Source of the DNA: Novosphingobium sp. BW1
GTDB lineage: Bacteria; Pseudomonadota; Alphaproteobacteria; Sphingomonadales; Sphingomonadaceae
Direction of reading: 5' to 3'
DNA: 64,000 bases
NCBI RefSeq assembly: GCF_008107685.1
Contig: NZ_VIRF01000089.1
Span: forward strand, 1-64,000
Positions 52,114-61,421 of this stretch are shown one piece after another. Positions within the stretch are counted from its first letter, which is position 1. The number at the start of each line of letters is the position of its first letter. The position numbers and the translations under genes were made by a program. The notes beneath the pieces were generated by a model. The model did not search any database. It had not been told where the DNA came from and was given only the letters and a program-made list of their open reading frames with translations.

Positions 52114-54303
52114 CTACTTGCCCCACTTCTTGGTCTGCTTGCCATAGCGCATCTTGCGTGTGCCCGGCTTGCCTTCGTTCGAGCGGCCGACCAGCGGGGC
52201 CTTATGCTCGCCCTCGGGTAGGCCCAATTCGCTCGCTTCCAGCTTGCGAATTTCGTCGCGCAGGCGTCCGGCTTCCTCGAATTCAAGGTCGGCGGCGGCG
52301 GCGCGCATTTTCTTTTCGAGGTCCTCGATATAGGCGCGCAGGTTGTGCCCGACGAGGTTGTTGGCCCCGTCCTGGGTCTCGATGTCGACGGTAACCCCGT
52401 CCCGGCTTGCCGTATCCGCGACGATGTCGGCAATGCGCCGCTTGATCGTCCGGGGGGTAATGCCGTGTTCCTCGTTGTAGGCCTGCTGCTTCTCGCGGCG
52501 CCGGTCGGTCTCTGCGATGGCACGCTCCATCGAGCCGGTCATGCGGTCGGCGTAGAGGATGACCCGGCCTTCCGAGTTGCGCGCCGCGCGCCCGATGGTC
52601 TGGATCAGCGAGGTTTCCGAGCGCAGGAAGCCTTCCTTGTCGGCATCAAGAATGGTGACGAGCCCGCACTCGGGAATGTCGAGGCCTTCGCGCAGGAGGT
52701 TGATGCCCACCAGCACGTCGTAAACGCCCATGCGCAGGTCGCGGATCAACTCGATGCGCTCCAGCGTCTCGACATCGGAGTGCATGTAGCGAACGCGCAC
52801 GCCTGCCTCGTGCATGAACTCGGTCAGATCCTCGGCCATGCGCTTGGTCAGCGTGGTGACGAGCGTGCGGAAGCCCTTTTCGGCGGTGGCCTTGCATTCG
52901 GCGATGCAGTCCTGGACCTGGTCCTCAGTCGGGCGGATCTCGACTGGCGGGTCGATCAGGCCGGTCGGGCGGATGACCTGTTCGGCAAAGACGCCGCCGG
53001 TCTGCTCCATCTCCCAGCCGCCCGGCGTGGCCGAGACCGCGAAGGTCTGCGGGCGCATTGCGTCCCATTCGTTGAAGCGCAGCGGGCGGTTGTCGATGCA
53101 CGAGGGCAGGCGGAAGCCATATTCGGCAAGCGTAATCTTGCGGCGGTGGTCACCCCGCGCCATCGCGCCGATTTGCGGCACGGTCTGGTGGCTCTCATCG
53201 ACGAAGAGGAGCGCGTTGTCGGGGAGGTACTCGAAAAGCGTTGGCGGGGGCTCGCCGGGCAGGCGCCCGGTGAGGAAGCGCGAGTAGTTCTCGATACCGT
53301 TGCACGAGCCGGTTGCCGCGATCATCTCCAGGTCGAAGTTGGTGCGCTGCTCCAGGCGCTGGGCCTCCAGCAGCTTGCCTTCGGCGTGGAGTTCCTTGAG
53401 CCTTTCGTCGAGTTCGAAACGGATCGCCTCGCTTGCCTGTTTCATCGTCGGGCCGGGCGTCACGTAGTGCGAGTTGGCGAAGACGCGCACCTTGTCGAGG
53501 GTCGGCCCCTTCTTGCCGGTGAGGGGGTCAAACTCGCAGATTTCCTCGATTTCATCGCCGAAGAACGACACGCGCCAGGCGGTGTCCTCATAGTGCGAGG
53601 GGAAGATTTCCAGGTTGTCGCCGCGCACCCGGAACGAGCCGCGCGCAAAGGAGACATCGTTGCGCTTGTACTGGAGCGAGACGAGCTTTCGGATCAGTTC
53701 GCGTTGGTCGACCTCGGTGCCCGAGACGACATCGAAGGTCATCGCCGAATAGGTTTCGACCGAGCCGATACCGTAGAGACACGAGACCGAGGCGACGATG
53801 ATGACGTCGTCGCGCTCCAGCAGGGCGCGGGTGGCCGAGTGGCGCATCCGATCGATTGCCTCGTTCACCGAGCTTTCCTTCTCGATGTAGGTGTCCGAAC
53901 GCGGGACGTAGGCTTCCGGCTGGTAATAGTCGTAGTAGGATACGAAGTATTCAACCGCGTTTTCGGGGAAGAAGTCCTTCATCTCGGCGTAGAGCTGGGC
54001 GGCGAGAATCTTGTTGGGCGCGAGAATTAGGGCTGGACGCTGCAGCTCCTCGATGACCTTGGCCATGGTGAAGGTCTTACCCGAACCGGTCACGCCCAGA
54101 AGAACCTGGGTCTTGTCCTCGGCCCTTGCGCCTTCCACCAGTTCGGCGATCGCGGTGGGCTGGTCGCCTGCCGGCTCGTACTCGGATTCAATCCGGAAGG
54201 TTTTGCCGGGGAGGGATTTTTCGGGGCGCTGGGGCTTGTGCGGGGTGAACGAGCCCGAGGTATCCGGCTCGTCCAGTCCGCGACGGATGATGAGTTCGGT
54301 CAT
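52114..54303 (-). CDS. uvrB: Excinuclease ABC subunit B
   Basis: The damage-verifying helicase of nucleotide excision repair, 729 residues. It has Walker A GVTGSGKT at 70-77, the beta-hairpin YYDYYQPEAYVP, helicase motifs (DESHQT, IQTIGRAARN) and a C-terminal UVR motif (LEFEEAGRLRDEIRKLE). ATG 54303 is the family start; the frame is open upstream through a TTG. A nested inverted repeat lies upstream. Confidence 0.97.
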   Translation of the reverse strand: MTELIIRRGLDEPDTSGSFTPHKPQRPEKSLPGKTFRIESEYEPAGDQPTAIAELVEGARAEDKTQVLLGVTGSGKTFTMAKVIEELQRPALILAPNKILAAQLYAEMKDFFPENAVEYFVSYYDYYQPEAYVPRSDTYIEKESSVNEAIDRMRHSATRALLERDDVIIVASVSCLYGIGSVETYSAMTFDVVSGTEVDQRELIRKLVSLQYKRNDVSFARGSFRVRGDNLEIFPSHYEDTAWRVSFFGDEIEEICEFDPLTGKKGPTLDKVRVFANSHYVTPGPTMKQASEAIRFELDERLKELHAEGKLLEAQRLEQRTNFDLEMIAATGSCNGIENYSRFLTGRLPGEPPPTLFEYLPDNALLFVDESHQTVPQIGAMARGDHRRKITLAEYGFRLPSCIDNRPLRFNEWDAMRPQTFAVSATPGGWEMEQTGGVFAEQVIRPTGLIDPPVEIRPTEDQVQDCIAECKATAEKGFRTLVTTLTKRMAEDLTEFMHEAGVRVRYMHSDVETLERIELIRDLRMGVYDVLVGINLLREGLDIPECGLVTILDADKEGFLRSETSLIQTIGRAARNSEGRVILYADRMTGSMERAIAETDRRREKQQAYNEEHGITPRTIKRRIADIVADTASRDGVTVDIETQDGANNLVGHNLRAYIEDLEKKMRAAAADLEFEEAGRLRDEIRKLEASELGLPEGEHKAPLVGRSNEGKPGTRKMRYGKQTKKWGK

Positions 54304-54333
54304 GGCGGAACATATGGAGACGGGAGAGCGGCC

Positions 54334-54369
54334 GTTCAATCTCTTGCTGACAAGAGTGTGTCATTGAAC
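54334..54369. promoter_or_regulatory. Nested inverted repeats upstream of uvrB
   Basis: Outer arms GTTCAAT (54334-54340) and ATTGAAC (54363-54369) enclose a hairpin CTCTTG-CTGA-CAAGAG (54341-54356). No GTTC-N7-GTTC LexA box was seen on inspection. The structure may be a leader hairpin or operator. Confidence 0.45.
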
Positions 54370-54472
54370 TGTAATGGTTGGAGAGAGGCGCCCCGGGGTG
54401 CTAGCCGCGCAGTCCCGCAAGGCGCGGGTTCGGCGCGGCGCGCGGGGCGTTTCGAGCGAGGAGGACAGGACG

Positions 54473-55054
54473 ATGGCACAGGGCAGAGTTCGTTTTTACG
54501 CATGTTTGACGCTGGCGAGCTTGGCACTGGCGGCCTGCAGTTCGAGCGGTGATGATAACGCAGGTTCGGCGGACGCGGCCAGGCGCGGCGAGCCGCCTTC
54601 GCTGGCCAAGATGAAGGAGGCCGCAAGAGATCTGGTGAAGCCCGAACCCGGCCTCTATGCGCGCACGATCACGATCGAGAACTTCGAGGCGCCGGGTCTG
54701 CCTGCCGAGATCGCCGGGCAGGTGAAGGGCATGATGGCCAAGGACCGGACCGAGAATTTTTGCCTGACCAAGGCGGAGGCCGAGGAGGGTTTTCGCGACA
54801 TGTTCGACAACGTCGGGGAGACCTCCAACTGCTCCTACGACCGCTTTGCCGTCTCGGGCGAGGCGCTCGATGCGCAGATGACCTGTGCACATCCCAGTCA
54901 GGGAACGGCGGTCATGACGTTGCGCGGATCGGCCAGTGCCACCACATCCAATATCCTGATGGAAATGAAGGTGACGGGCGGTCAGGCGCCGATGTCCGAG
55001 ATGAACATGACGATGCGGATGGTCTCCGAGCGGACCGGGGATTGCGCCGATTGA
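54473..55054 (+). CDS. DUF3617-type lipoprotein
   Basis: Protein of 193 residues with lipobox LAAC (Cys near residue 19), then an acidic exported domain with conserved segments KPGLY-like (VKPEPGLYARTITIENFEAP) and NCSYDRFAVSGEALDAQMTC. It resembles the DUF3617 family common in sphingomonads. Function unknown. Confidence 0.8.
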   Translation: MAQGRVRFYACLTLASLALAACSSSGDDNAGSADAARRGEPPSLAKMKEAARDLVKPEPGLYARTITIENFEAPGLPAEIAGQVKGMMAKDRTENFCLTKAEAEEGFRDMFDNVGETSNCSYDRFAVSGEALDAQMTCAHPSQGTAVMTLRGSASATTSNILMEMKVTGGQAPMSEMNMTMRMVSERTGDCAD

Positions 55055-55098
55055 ACCGCCGGATCTGAACGCGCAAGGCAGGAAAGGATAACGCGAAA

Positions 55099-55872
55099 GT
55101 GAAGCAGCCGACGTGGGACACATGGGGGGATATGCGCGGGGAAGTGCTGCGCCGTGCGGCGCTGGCCCGCCAGCCGCATCCCCCCGGAGTGCGTAAGCCC
55201 GCGCTTGGCCTCTTCGCGCGGGAGTTCGCGTCGCTATGGGGACGCGGGCGCGGGGCTGACCCCCGGGTCGCTCCGGCGCGCCATCCCCAGCCGGTGATGC
55301 TGCTTCCCGGTTTCGGCGCACATCCCAAGCGGATGAAGCCGATGGCCGATGCGCTGGGCGCGGCGGGACACGAGGTCCACGAATGGGGACTTGGCGTCAA
55401 TTTCGGACCGACACCGGAGAACTTTTCCTTCCTGATGAAGCGGGTGGGAGGGCTGGCGCGGACCCATCGTCGTCCGGTTGTGCTGGTCGGCTGGAGCCTG
55501 GGCGGCCTCTTTGCGCGCGAGATTGCACGGCGCCAGCCCGAGGCGGTCGCCAAGGTCATCACCATGGGCACGCCCTTTTCGGGCAACCCGCGGGCCAATA
55601 ATGCCTGGCGCGCCTACCAGGTCATCACCGGCCACGCGGTCGATGCACCGCCCATCGAATGCGTGCTGGGCGAGAAGCCGCCGGTGCCCACGATCGCCTT
55701 ATGGAGCCCGCGCGACGGGGTGATCCATCCCCGCTCGGCCAAGGGCTGGCCCGTCGAACGTGACCGCGCGGTCGCGATCCGCTGCTCGCACCTGGGCTTT
55801 GCCAGCGACGCGCGCGTAATCGGGGAAGTCCTGCGCCAGATCGACCACGAGGAGGCCGCCTGCGCCGATTAG
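55099..55872 (+). CDS. Alpha/beta-hydrolase (lipase/esterase-like)
   Basis: Protein of 257 residues, with no clear signal peptide. It has VMLLPGFGAHPKRMKPMADA (oxyanion region), the nucleophile elbow VGWSLGGLFAREIARR and a late His (CSHLGF). It is likely a triacylglycerol lipase-like or PGAP1-like hydrolase. Its stop overlaps the convergent transporter remnant by 4 bases. Confidence 0.85.
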   Translation: MKQPTWDTWGDMRGEVLRRAALARQPHPPGVRKPALGLFAREFASLWGRGRGADPRVAPARHPQPVMLLPGFGAHPKRMKPMADALGAAGHEVHEWGLGVNFGPTPENFSFLMKRVGGLARTHRRPVVLVGWSLGGLFAREIARRQPEAVAKVITMGTPFSGNPRANNAWRAYQVITGHAVDAPPIECVLGEKPPVPTIALWSPRDGVIHPRSAKGWPVERDRAVAIRCSHLGFASDARVIGEVLRQIDHEEAACAD

Positions 55873-56753
55873 GTCAGCGCCTCGTCGCTCAGGCCCGCGA
55901 CGGGTGGACGTGCGGTCAGCGTGCAGCCAGCCGCCGCGACGATCAGCAGCGCAATGGCCACCATCTGCCAGACCGTCAGCGCCTCGCCCAAGAGAAGGTC
56001 GCCGGAAAGCGCGGCCATGGCGGGCGTGGTACTCGCGACAAGACCGACAATATGGGCGGGAAGGGCGGCCATGGCGTGCATCTCCAGTGCATAGGGCAGT
56101 GCGCTCGACAGCACCGCCACCACCAGGGCGAGGCCCCAGAGAGGCAGTGAGGGCAGAGCGTGCGCCCCGCTTGCAAGCGCGCTGGGCACGGTGACGAGGC
56201 AGGCCGCGACCATGCCCAACGCAACCGCGGTGCCGCTCCCGGCCTGTGCCGCGCGACGACCAAGCAGAATGTAGAGCGCCCAGCAGGTGGCCGCGCCCAG
56301 CGCCGCAAGGAGGCCCACGGTATCGAGTGCATGGGCACGCCCCGGCCAGGGGATGAGGACAATGAGGCCAAGTGCGGCGAGACCGGGCCAGGCAAGTTCC
56401 TTGCGGCCGCGCGCGCCTCCGAGCGCAATCGCCAGAGGCCCGCAGATCTCCACTCCCACCGCAACGCCCAGCGGAAGGCGCGCGAAGGCCTCGTAGATGA
56501 GGAGATTCATGCCGCCCAGCGCGAAGCCGTAGAGCATGATTCACACAGGCCGACGTCCAGAGAGCCGGGAGAGGCGCGGACGCACGAGGAGAAGCAGGAT
56601 CGCGGCGGCGAGGAGGGTGCGCATGGCCGCCAGTGTCTCGGCGCCAAGTTCGCCGATGAGGTCCTTGGCTAGAGCCGCGCCGACGTGGATCGAGACCTGC
56701 GCGGCGAGGATCGCGCCAACCGCGCCCAGGGACGGCGCGTCGCGGCGGCTCAT
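55869..56753 (-). pseudogene. EamA-family (RhtA-type) transporter interrupted by an in-frame stop
   Basis: From ATG 56753 the frame encodes the first three EamA spans (GAILAAQVSIHVGAALAKDL, TLAAMRTLLAAAILLLLVRP), then meets TGA at 56541-56543. The same frame continues at once (I, then MLYGFALGGMNLLIYEAFAR) through the rest of a ten-span transporter to 55869. Total 295 codons, the usual length. The TGA stands where a Trp would fit (TGG to TGA). Either a nonsense mutation or a sequencing error; the halves could also be made separately from ATG 56537. Confidence 0.75.
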
Positions 56754-56775
56754 CGCCGCGTCCGGCAGGGGCGTG

Positions 56776-57444
56776 TCACAGTGCGCGCAGCCGCTCGAAC
56801 TGGGCCTTGCCAAAGCCTCCGCCCCACATCAGCAAGGCGCCCTTCTGCGTGCGGAAGAACGTGCGCGGGGTGGACAGCTGGCGGTTGAGGCCGGTCTCGA
56901 CCGGGAAACCGGCATCGGCGTCGTAGGCGCTCTGGACGAGACGGATATGCGCGTGGTGGCGCGACAGGAGCGTGGTGGCGCTTCCCGTGTAATTGAGCGG
57001 TCCTGAGTAGAACGGGTTGTAGGCGATGCTCGGCGTGTCGTTCAGTTCGCGCCGCATGAACTTCAGGAAGGTGGCCTGGCTCGGGTCGTCAAGGACTTTC
57101 AGAACCGCGCCTGTCTCGCCTTCGCCCAGGATGAAGGGGATATAGTGGACGCGAAAGCCTGGCACCGTGAGGTCCGGAAATTCCCGGAAATACTTCTGGC
57201 AGTAGGGGCAGAGCGAGGAGATCCAGATCCACACGTTCTTGCCTGCGCCGAAGCTGACTTGGCGCGAGGCGCGCAGGAGATCGAGCGTGCCTTCGGCCCG
57301 CTCGCCGACCAGTCCTTCGAAGCCGGTGTCGATGGTCCGCGCGTGCGCGGGCATCGTCAGCGTGGACAGGGCCAGCGTGGAAACAGCCGCGGGCGCAAGA
57401 GCGGCCTTTGCCAGCACCTGGCGCCGGTTCCAGACGTTGCCCAT
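56776..57444 (-). CDS. Tat-exported thioredoxin-fold protein (DsbC/DsbG-like, CPYC)
   Basis: Protein of 222 residues. The N-terminus has a twin-arginine pattern (NRRQVLAKAALAPAAVSTLA, cleaved near AHA) and the mature part is a thioredoxin fold with active site SSLCPYCQKYF. Later segments (MWGGGFGKAQFERLRAL) are as in DsbG-like proteins. It lacks the N-terminal dimerisation domain of full DsbC/DsbG. It could use DsbD (30 kb) as reductant. Confidence 0.82.
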   Translation of the reverse strand: MGNVWNRRQVLAKAALAPAAVSTLALSTLTMPAHARTIDTGFEGLVGERAEGTLDLLRASRQVSFGAGKNVWIWISSLCPYCQKYFREFPDLTVPGFRVHYIPFILGEGETGAVLKVLDDPSQATFLKFMRRELNDTPSIAYNPFYSGPLNYTGSATTLLSRHHAHIRLVQSAYDADAGFPVETGLNRQLSTPRTFFRTQKGALLMWGGGFGKAQFERLRAL

Positions 57445-57635
57445 CGAAAATATCCTCAGCTTGGCGGGAATGCCGTCTTGTGTATTCGCTGTGCCTGCTC
57501 GCTCGGGCGGGCGCAATTGCCAAGATGGTAGCTTATCTGTTGGGGGCGACAGAGAAAGTGCCTGTTCAGGCGCCTGTGCCGGGTGCATCGGGCGATCCAC
57601 GCCCCGACCCCTCATCAGACGGCAGGTAGGTTCGC

Positions 57636-58196
57636 ATGTCCTTTCTTATTGTTCCCGGTTTCGGCGGGTCTGGCGCTGCGCATTGGCAATCGCGCTGGGA
57701 AGCGCGGATGGAGGACGCCACAAGGTTCACGCCCGCCAGCTGGGATAGGCCCGATCTTGAAGACTGGCTTTCAGCGCTCGAACGGGGGCTGGAGCAGGCC
57801 GAGAGTCCGGTGGTGCTCGTCGCCCATTCGCTCGCCTGCCTGCTGACGGCGCATTGGGCCGGGCGGCATGGTGAGGCCGGGCGCATTGCCGCCGCGCTCC
57901 TGGTCGCCCCGCCCGATCCGCAAGGCTTTGCGTTCCCGCGCGAAGCCTCGGCAGGTTTTCGCGACGTGCCGCGCGTCGCGTTTCCGTTCCCCGCGCTCGT
58001 CCTGGCCTCCAGCAATGACCCTTACGCCTCGCTCGCTTTCGCGCAGGATTTTGCGCAGGCCCGTGGTGCCGGCTTCCTCGACATCGGCCCGTGTGGACAT
58101 ATCAACGCCGAAAGTGGACTTGGAGATTGGGACGAAGGGCGGCGCCTTCTGGCGGCCTTCGTCGCCGGATGCGGCCAGCCGCGCGTCTGTGTCTGA
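57636..58196 (+). CDS. RBBP9/YdeN-family serine hydrolase
   Basis: Small alpha/beta-hydrolase of 186 residues. It has the FLIVPGFGGSGAAHWQSRWE start, a nucleophile Ser in VAHSLACLLTAHW, an Asp in SSNDPYASL and a His in GPCGHINAESG: the RBBP9/YdeN pattern. Cytoplasmic; substrate unknown. Confidence 0.9.
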   Translation: MSFLIVPGFGGSGAAHWQSRWEARMEDATRFTPASWDRPDLEDWLSALERGLEQAESPVVLVAHSLACLLTAHWAGRHGEAGRIAAALLVAPPDPQGFAFPREASAGFRDVPRVAFPFPALVLASSNDPYASLAFAQDFAQARGAGFLDIGPCGHINAESGLGDWDEGRRLLAAFVAGCGQPRVCV

Positions 58197-58199
58197 GTT

Positions 58200-59708
58200 T
58201 TACGCGCGGGGCGGCTGGCGGCGGTAGCTCAGCGCCTCGGCGATGTGGGCGCGTCCGATCGTCTCGGCTCCGGCGAGATCCGCGATGGTGCGGCTGGTGC
58301 GCAGGATCCGGGTGTAGCCGCGCGCGGTGAGGTGGAGGCTCTCGGCCGCCTGGAGGAGGAGCTTCTGGCCTGCCTCGTCGGGGCTCGCGTGGGTCTCCAG
58401 TGCTTCGCCCTGCAGTTCGGCGTTGCTGCGCGCGCCGGTGCCTGCAAGCCGGTCGGTCTGGAGCGCGCGGGCGCGGCGCACGCGCGCACCTACGGTGGCG
58501 CTGTCTTCCGAAGAACCGGGCCGGGCGAGGTCAATCGCGCGCACCGGGTCAACATCGACGTGCAAATCGATGCGATCCAGAAGCGGGCCGGAGACCTTGC
58601 TCTGGTAATCGGCTGCGCATTTGGGAGCGCGGGAACAGGCAAGTGCGGGATCGCCCAGGTGTCCGCAACGGCACGGGTTCATCGCGGCCACCAGTTGGAC
58701 CCGGGCCGGGAAGGTGACATGGGCGTTGGCCCGCGCGACGCTGATCTCGCCGGTTTCGAGTGGCTGGCGCAGCGAATCGAGCACCGCGCGCTGGAATTCG
58801 GGAAGCTCGTCGAGGAACAGGACACCCAGGTGCGCAAGGGAGACTTCGCCGGGCCGGACCTTGAGCCCTCCACCCGTCAGCGCGGCCATCGAGGCGGAGT
58901 GGTGCGGGCTGCGATAGGGCCGCGCGCGGCTGATGCGCCCTTCCTCCAGTGTGCCTGCGACCGAGGCAACCATCGAGACTTCGAGCGCTTCGCCAGGCGT
59001 CAGTTCGGGTAGAATGCCGGGCAGGCAGGCGGCCAGCAGCGACTTGCCCGCACCCGGCGGCCCGCACATGAGAAGGTTATGCCCGCCCGCCGCGGCGATC
59101 TCCAGCGCGCGCCGCGCGGTTTCCTGACCCTTCACCTGCTTCATGTCCGGGCCTGGGGCACAGGCTTCTACGCGGCCGGGCATGGGGCGCGGGAGGACTT
59201 GCGTACCCTTCATGTGGTTGATCAGGCTGACGAGGTCGGGCGCGGCAGTAACTGGGACCCCGTTTGCCCAGCTTGCCTCGGTTCCCTGGGCGGCGGGGCA
59301 GATCAGTGTCTTCTCGGCCGCACTGGCATGGAGGGCGGCGAGCAGGACGCCGGGGGAAGGGATGATCCGTCCGTCGAGCGCGAGTTCACCCACCGCAATG
59401 ACCTCGGCCATCTGTTCGGCATCGAGCAGGCCCATCGCAGTCAGCAGGGCGAGTGCAATCGGGAGATCGTAGTGCGAGCCTTCCTTTGGGAGGTCGGCGG
59501 GCGAGAGATTGATGGTGATCCGCTTGGGCGGAAGGGCAAGGCCCATCGCGGTGAGAGCGGCGCTGACACGCTGGCGGCTTTCCCCAACGGCCTTGTCGGG
59601 TAGGCCGACCAGCGCGAAGCCGGGCATTCCCGGCGCGACCTGGCATTGGACTTCGACGGCACGGGCTTCGAGGCCCAGGTAAGCTACCGTCGAAATGAGT
59701 GCGACCAC
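58200..59708 (-). CDS. YifB/ComM-family Mg-chelatase-like AAA ATPase
   Basis: Protein of 502 residues from GTG 59708, the family start (VVALISTVAYLGLEARAVEV). It has an N-terminal Lon-like domain, an AAA+ core with GPPGAGKS, and a C-terminal domain with the metal-site PCRCGHLGDP. ComM of this family helps branch migration in natural transformation. An alternative start further upstream is unlikely. Confidence 0.93.
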   Translation of the reverse strand: MVALISTVAYLGLEARAVEVQCQVAPGMPGFALVGLPDKAVGESRQRVSAALTAMGLALPPKRITINLSPADLPKEGSHYDLPIALALLTAMGLLDAEQMAEVIAVGELALDGRIIPSPGVLLAALHASAAEKTLICPAAQGTEASWANGVPVTAAPDLVSLINHMKGTQVLPRPMPGRVEACAPGPDMKQVKGQETARRALEIAAAGGHNLLMCGPPGAGKSLLAACLPGILPELTPGEALEVSMVASVAGTLEEGRISRARPYRSPHHSASMAALTGGGLKVRPGEVSLAHLGVLFLDELPEFQRAVLDSLRQPLETGEISVARANAHVTFPARVQLVAAMNPCRCGHLGDPALACSRAPKCAADYQSKVSGPLLDRIDLHVDVDPVRAIDLARPGSSEDSATVGARVRRARALQTDRLAGTGARSNAELQGEALETHASPDEAGQKLLLQAAESLHLTARGYTRILRTSRTIADLAGAETIGRAHIAEALSYRRQPPRA

Positions 59709-59874
59709 AAAGGTACCTGCCACGAATAGAATAAGTATTAATCCGTATTTCGTGCAGTATTTGCATCGAGGGTGCTGCCTGTCGAGCCACAATGCGTTGC
59801 GAGAGTGAAAGTTTACAGCATTTTAACCGCATCTCTCGCGGATTGGGTAAGGCTCCGGGAGGCATTCTCTGCCC

Positions 59875-60639
59875 ATGCGCTCATTCACCGCCGCTCTATT
59901 GCCGATTTTAGCCTCCACCCTGGGTCTTGGCACCCTGTGCGGGGCTGCTCCGGCCGCGGCGCAGCGTCTGGCCTATGAAACGCTCGATCTGGATGACACG
60001 TCCCTTTCCGGGCCAGGTGCGCGCAGGTCGCGTCTGATGGTTTCGGGTGGCGCCGTTCTCGACGTCTCCCTGCCCGAGCTGACCGGGCGTGAAGCGGCTT
60101 ATGGCCCGTTTCGCGTGCTGGATGGTGCGCGGGCGGCACTTGTCGATGCGACCGGACCGCGCAGTCCGGCCCAGTTCTCCGCGATGCTGCGCGACTATCC
60201 GGGCATCAATGTCCTGGAGATGGTCGAATGCCCCGGTACGCGCGATGACCTTGCCAATCTGGAACTCGGGCGCCTGATCCGGGCGCGCGGGGTTGCCACG
60301 CATGTACCCTCGGGCGGCTCGGTCCGTTCTGGCGGGGTGGAGCTGTTCCTGGCGGGTGCCCGCCGCCTCGCCGATCCCGGCGCGGAGTTCGCGGTCCATT
60401 CCTGGATTGACGAGGATGGGCTGCAGCCGGGAGACTACGCGCTCAGCGCGCCGGTGAACCGCCGTTATGTCGACTACTACAGGCACATGGGTATGAGCCC
60501 GCTCGAGGCCGAGGCCTTCTACGCCATGACCAATTCGGTCCCCTTCACCCAAGCGCGCTGGTTCGGCGCGGGCGTGATGAGCCTGTGGGTTCCGTTCGAC
60601 GGTGCGGCTGCGCCGCTGGCCCCGGATGTGCGCTCCTGA
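59875..60639 (+). CDS. Periplasmic ClpP/SppA-fold protein (COG3904-like)
   Basis: A 254-residue exported protein with a Sec signal peptide (cleavage near AAAQ). It has a crotonase/ClpP-like core: LELGRLIRARGVATHVPSGG then SVRSGGVELFLAGARRLADP, with a His in AVHSW. The Ser and His needed for hydrolysis are plausible, but the usual Cys-Ser-Ala-Cys around the Ser is replaced by V-R-S-G-G. Could be an active or dead serine protease. Confidence 0.65.
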   Translation: MRSFTAALLPILASTLGLGTLCGAAPAAAQRLAYETLDLDDTSLSGPGARRSRLMVSGGAVLDVSLPELTGREAAYGPFRVLDGARAALVDATGPRSPAQFSAMLRDYPGINVLEMVECPGTRDDLANLELGRLIRARGVATHVPSGGSVRSGGVELFLAGARRLADPGAEFAVHSWIDEDGLQPGDYALSAPVNRRYVDYYRHMGMSPLEAEAFYAMTNSVPFTQARWFGAGVMSLWVPFDGAAAPLAPDVRS

Positions 60640-60646
60640 CGGGGCG

Positions 60647-60982
60647 TCAGGTGAAGGTTTTCTCGATATCTTCGGGCAAGTCGGTTTTGGCGCGCTGGCG
60701 CGCGCCCATGTAACCAATCACCGCAAGAATGCCCGCAGGCAAAGCCAGGGCGAGAAGGCCGACGAGCATCGTGCCCAGAAAGCCGGCATAAAGGTCGGAT
60801 TGCATCTCACCTGCGAAGCCCGCAACGGTAACGGCGCCGATCAGCCATGCTCCCAGCGTTGAAAGCAGTTTGATGGTGGTTGCGCGGCGAAGGAGGTGCT
60901 TGAAGACCAGCTGCTCTAGCAGGCTAGCGACTACGAAGAGGGCTAGGAAGCTCACGAAAAGTCCGGTTACAATGAGGCTCAT
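60647..60982 (-). CDS. Small membrane protein of unknown function
   Basis: Protein of 111 residues with three predicted spans (FVSFLALFVVASLLEQLV, LGAWLIGAVTVAGFAG, GFLGTMLVGLLALALPAGIL) and a cytoplasmic tail. Not recognised. It is convergent with the ClpP-fold gene and divergent from rpmH. The 258 bases upstream (60983-61240) hold no gene apart from the rpmH promoter region. Confidence 0.7.
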   Translation of the reverse strand: MSLIVTGLFVSFLALFVVASLLEQLVFKHLLRRATTIKLLSTLGAWLIGAVTVAGFAGEMQSDLYAGFLGTMLVGLLALALPAGILAVIGYMGARQRAKTDLPEDIEKTFT

Positions 60983-61125
60983 CTATGGGCTCCGTTGGTG
61001 CTGGGTGGCCCCCTCGTCGGCTGATCGGCAGGGCGGCGGTTTTCGCTCGTGCCCACAAGGAAGAGCACGGCTGAGCCAGAAGCGCAAGAAATCGGCCAAG
61101 AGGACAATGAATCGCCGGCCTCAAC

Positions 61126-61154
61126 TTGACTCTCTTTCTCGGCTCACGTATCGG
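61126..61154 (+). promoter_or_regulatory. Possible rpmH promoter
   Basis: TTGACT, 17 bases, TATCGG; 87 bases before rpmH. The -10 box is weak, so this is only a candidate. Confidence 0.35.
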
Positions 61155-61240
61155 CGCGCATCTGATTTGGGGTCGTCTCGCAGCAGGCGGCCTTTTTGTT
61201 CGGTCCTTGAACGGGCCAATTGAACTATTCGAGGACTGAC

Positions 61241-61375
61241 ATGAAGCGCACTTTCCAGCCCAGCCGCCTTGTCCGCGCCCGCCGTCACGGCTTCCGCGCA
61301 CGCACGGCGACCGTCGGTGGCCGCAAGGTGCTTCGCGCGCGCCGCGCTCGCGGCCGCAAGAAGCTTTCGGCCTGA
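61241..61375 (+). CDS. rpmH: 50S ribosomal protein L34
   Basis: A 44-residue basic protein: MKRTFQPSRLVRARRHGFRA ... RARGRKKLSA, the L34 family almost throughout. GAGGA precedes the ATG. It begins the conserved rpmH-rnpA-yidD-yidC block. Confidence 0.98.
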   Translation: MKRTFQPSRLVRARRHGFRARTATVGGRKVLRARRARGRKKLSA

Positions 61376-61394
61376 TCTTATTGGCATTCCTGCT

Positions 61395-61414
61395 TTCCGG
61401 GCGCGCGTCCGGAA
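61395..61414 (+). repeat. Hairpin overlapping the ribosome site of the rpmH-rnpA spacer ORF
   Basis: TTCCGG, 8-base loop, CCGGAA; the second arm runs into the AAGGTGG ribosome site at 61413-61419. It could hide that site. Confidence 0.45.
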
Positions 61415-61421
61415 GGTGGAA

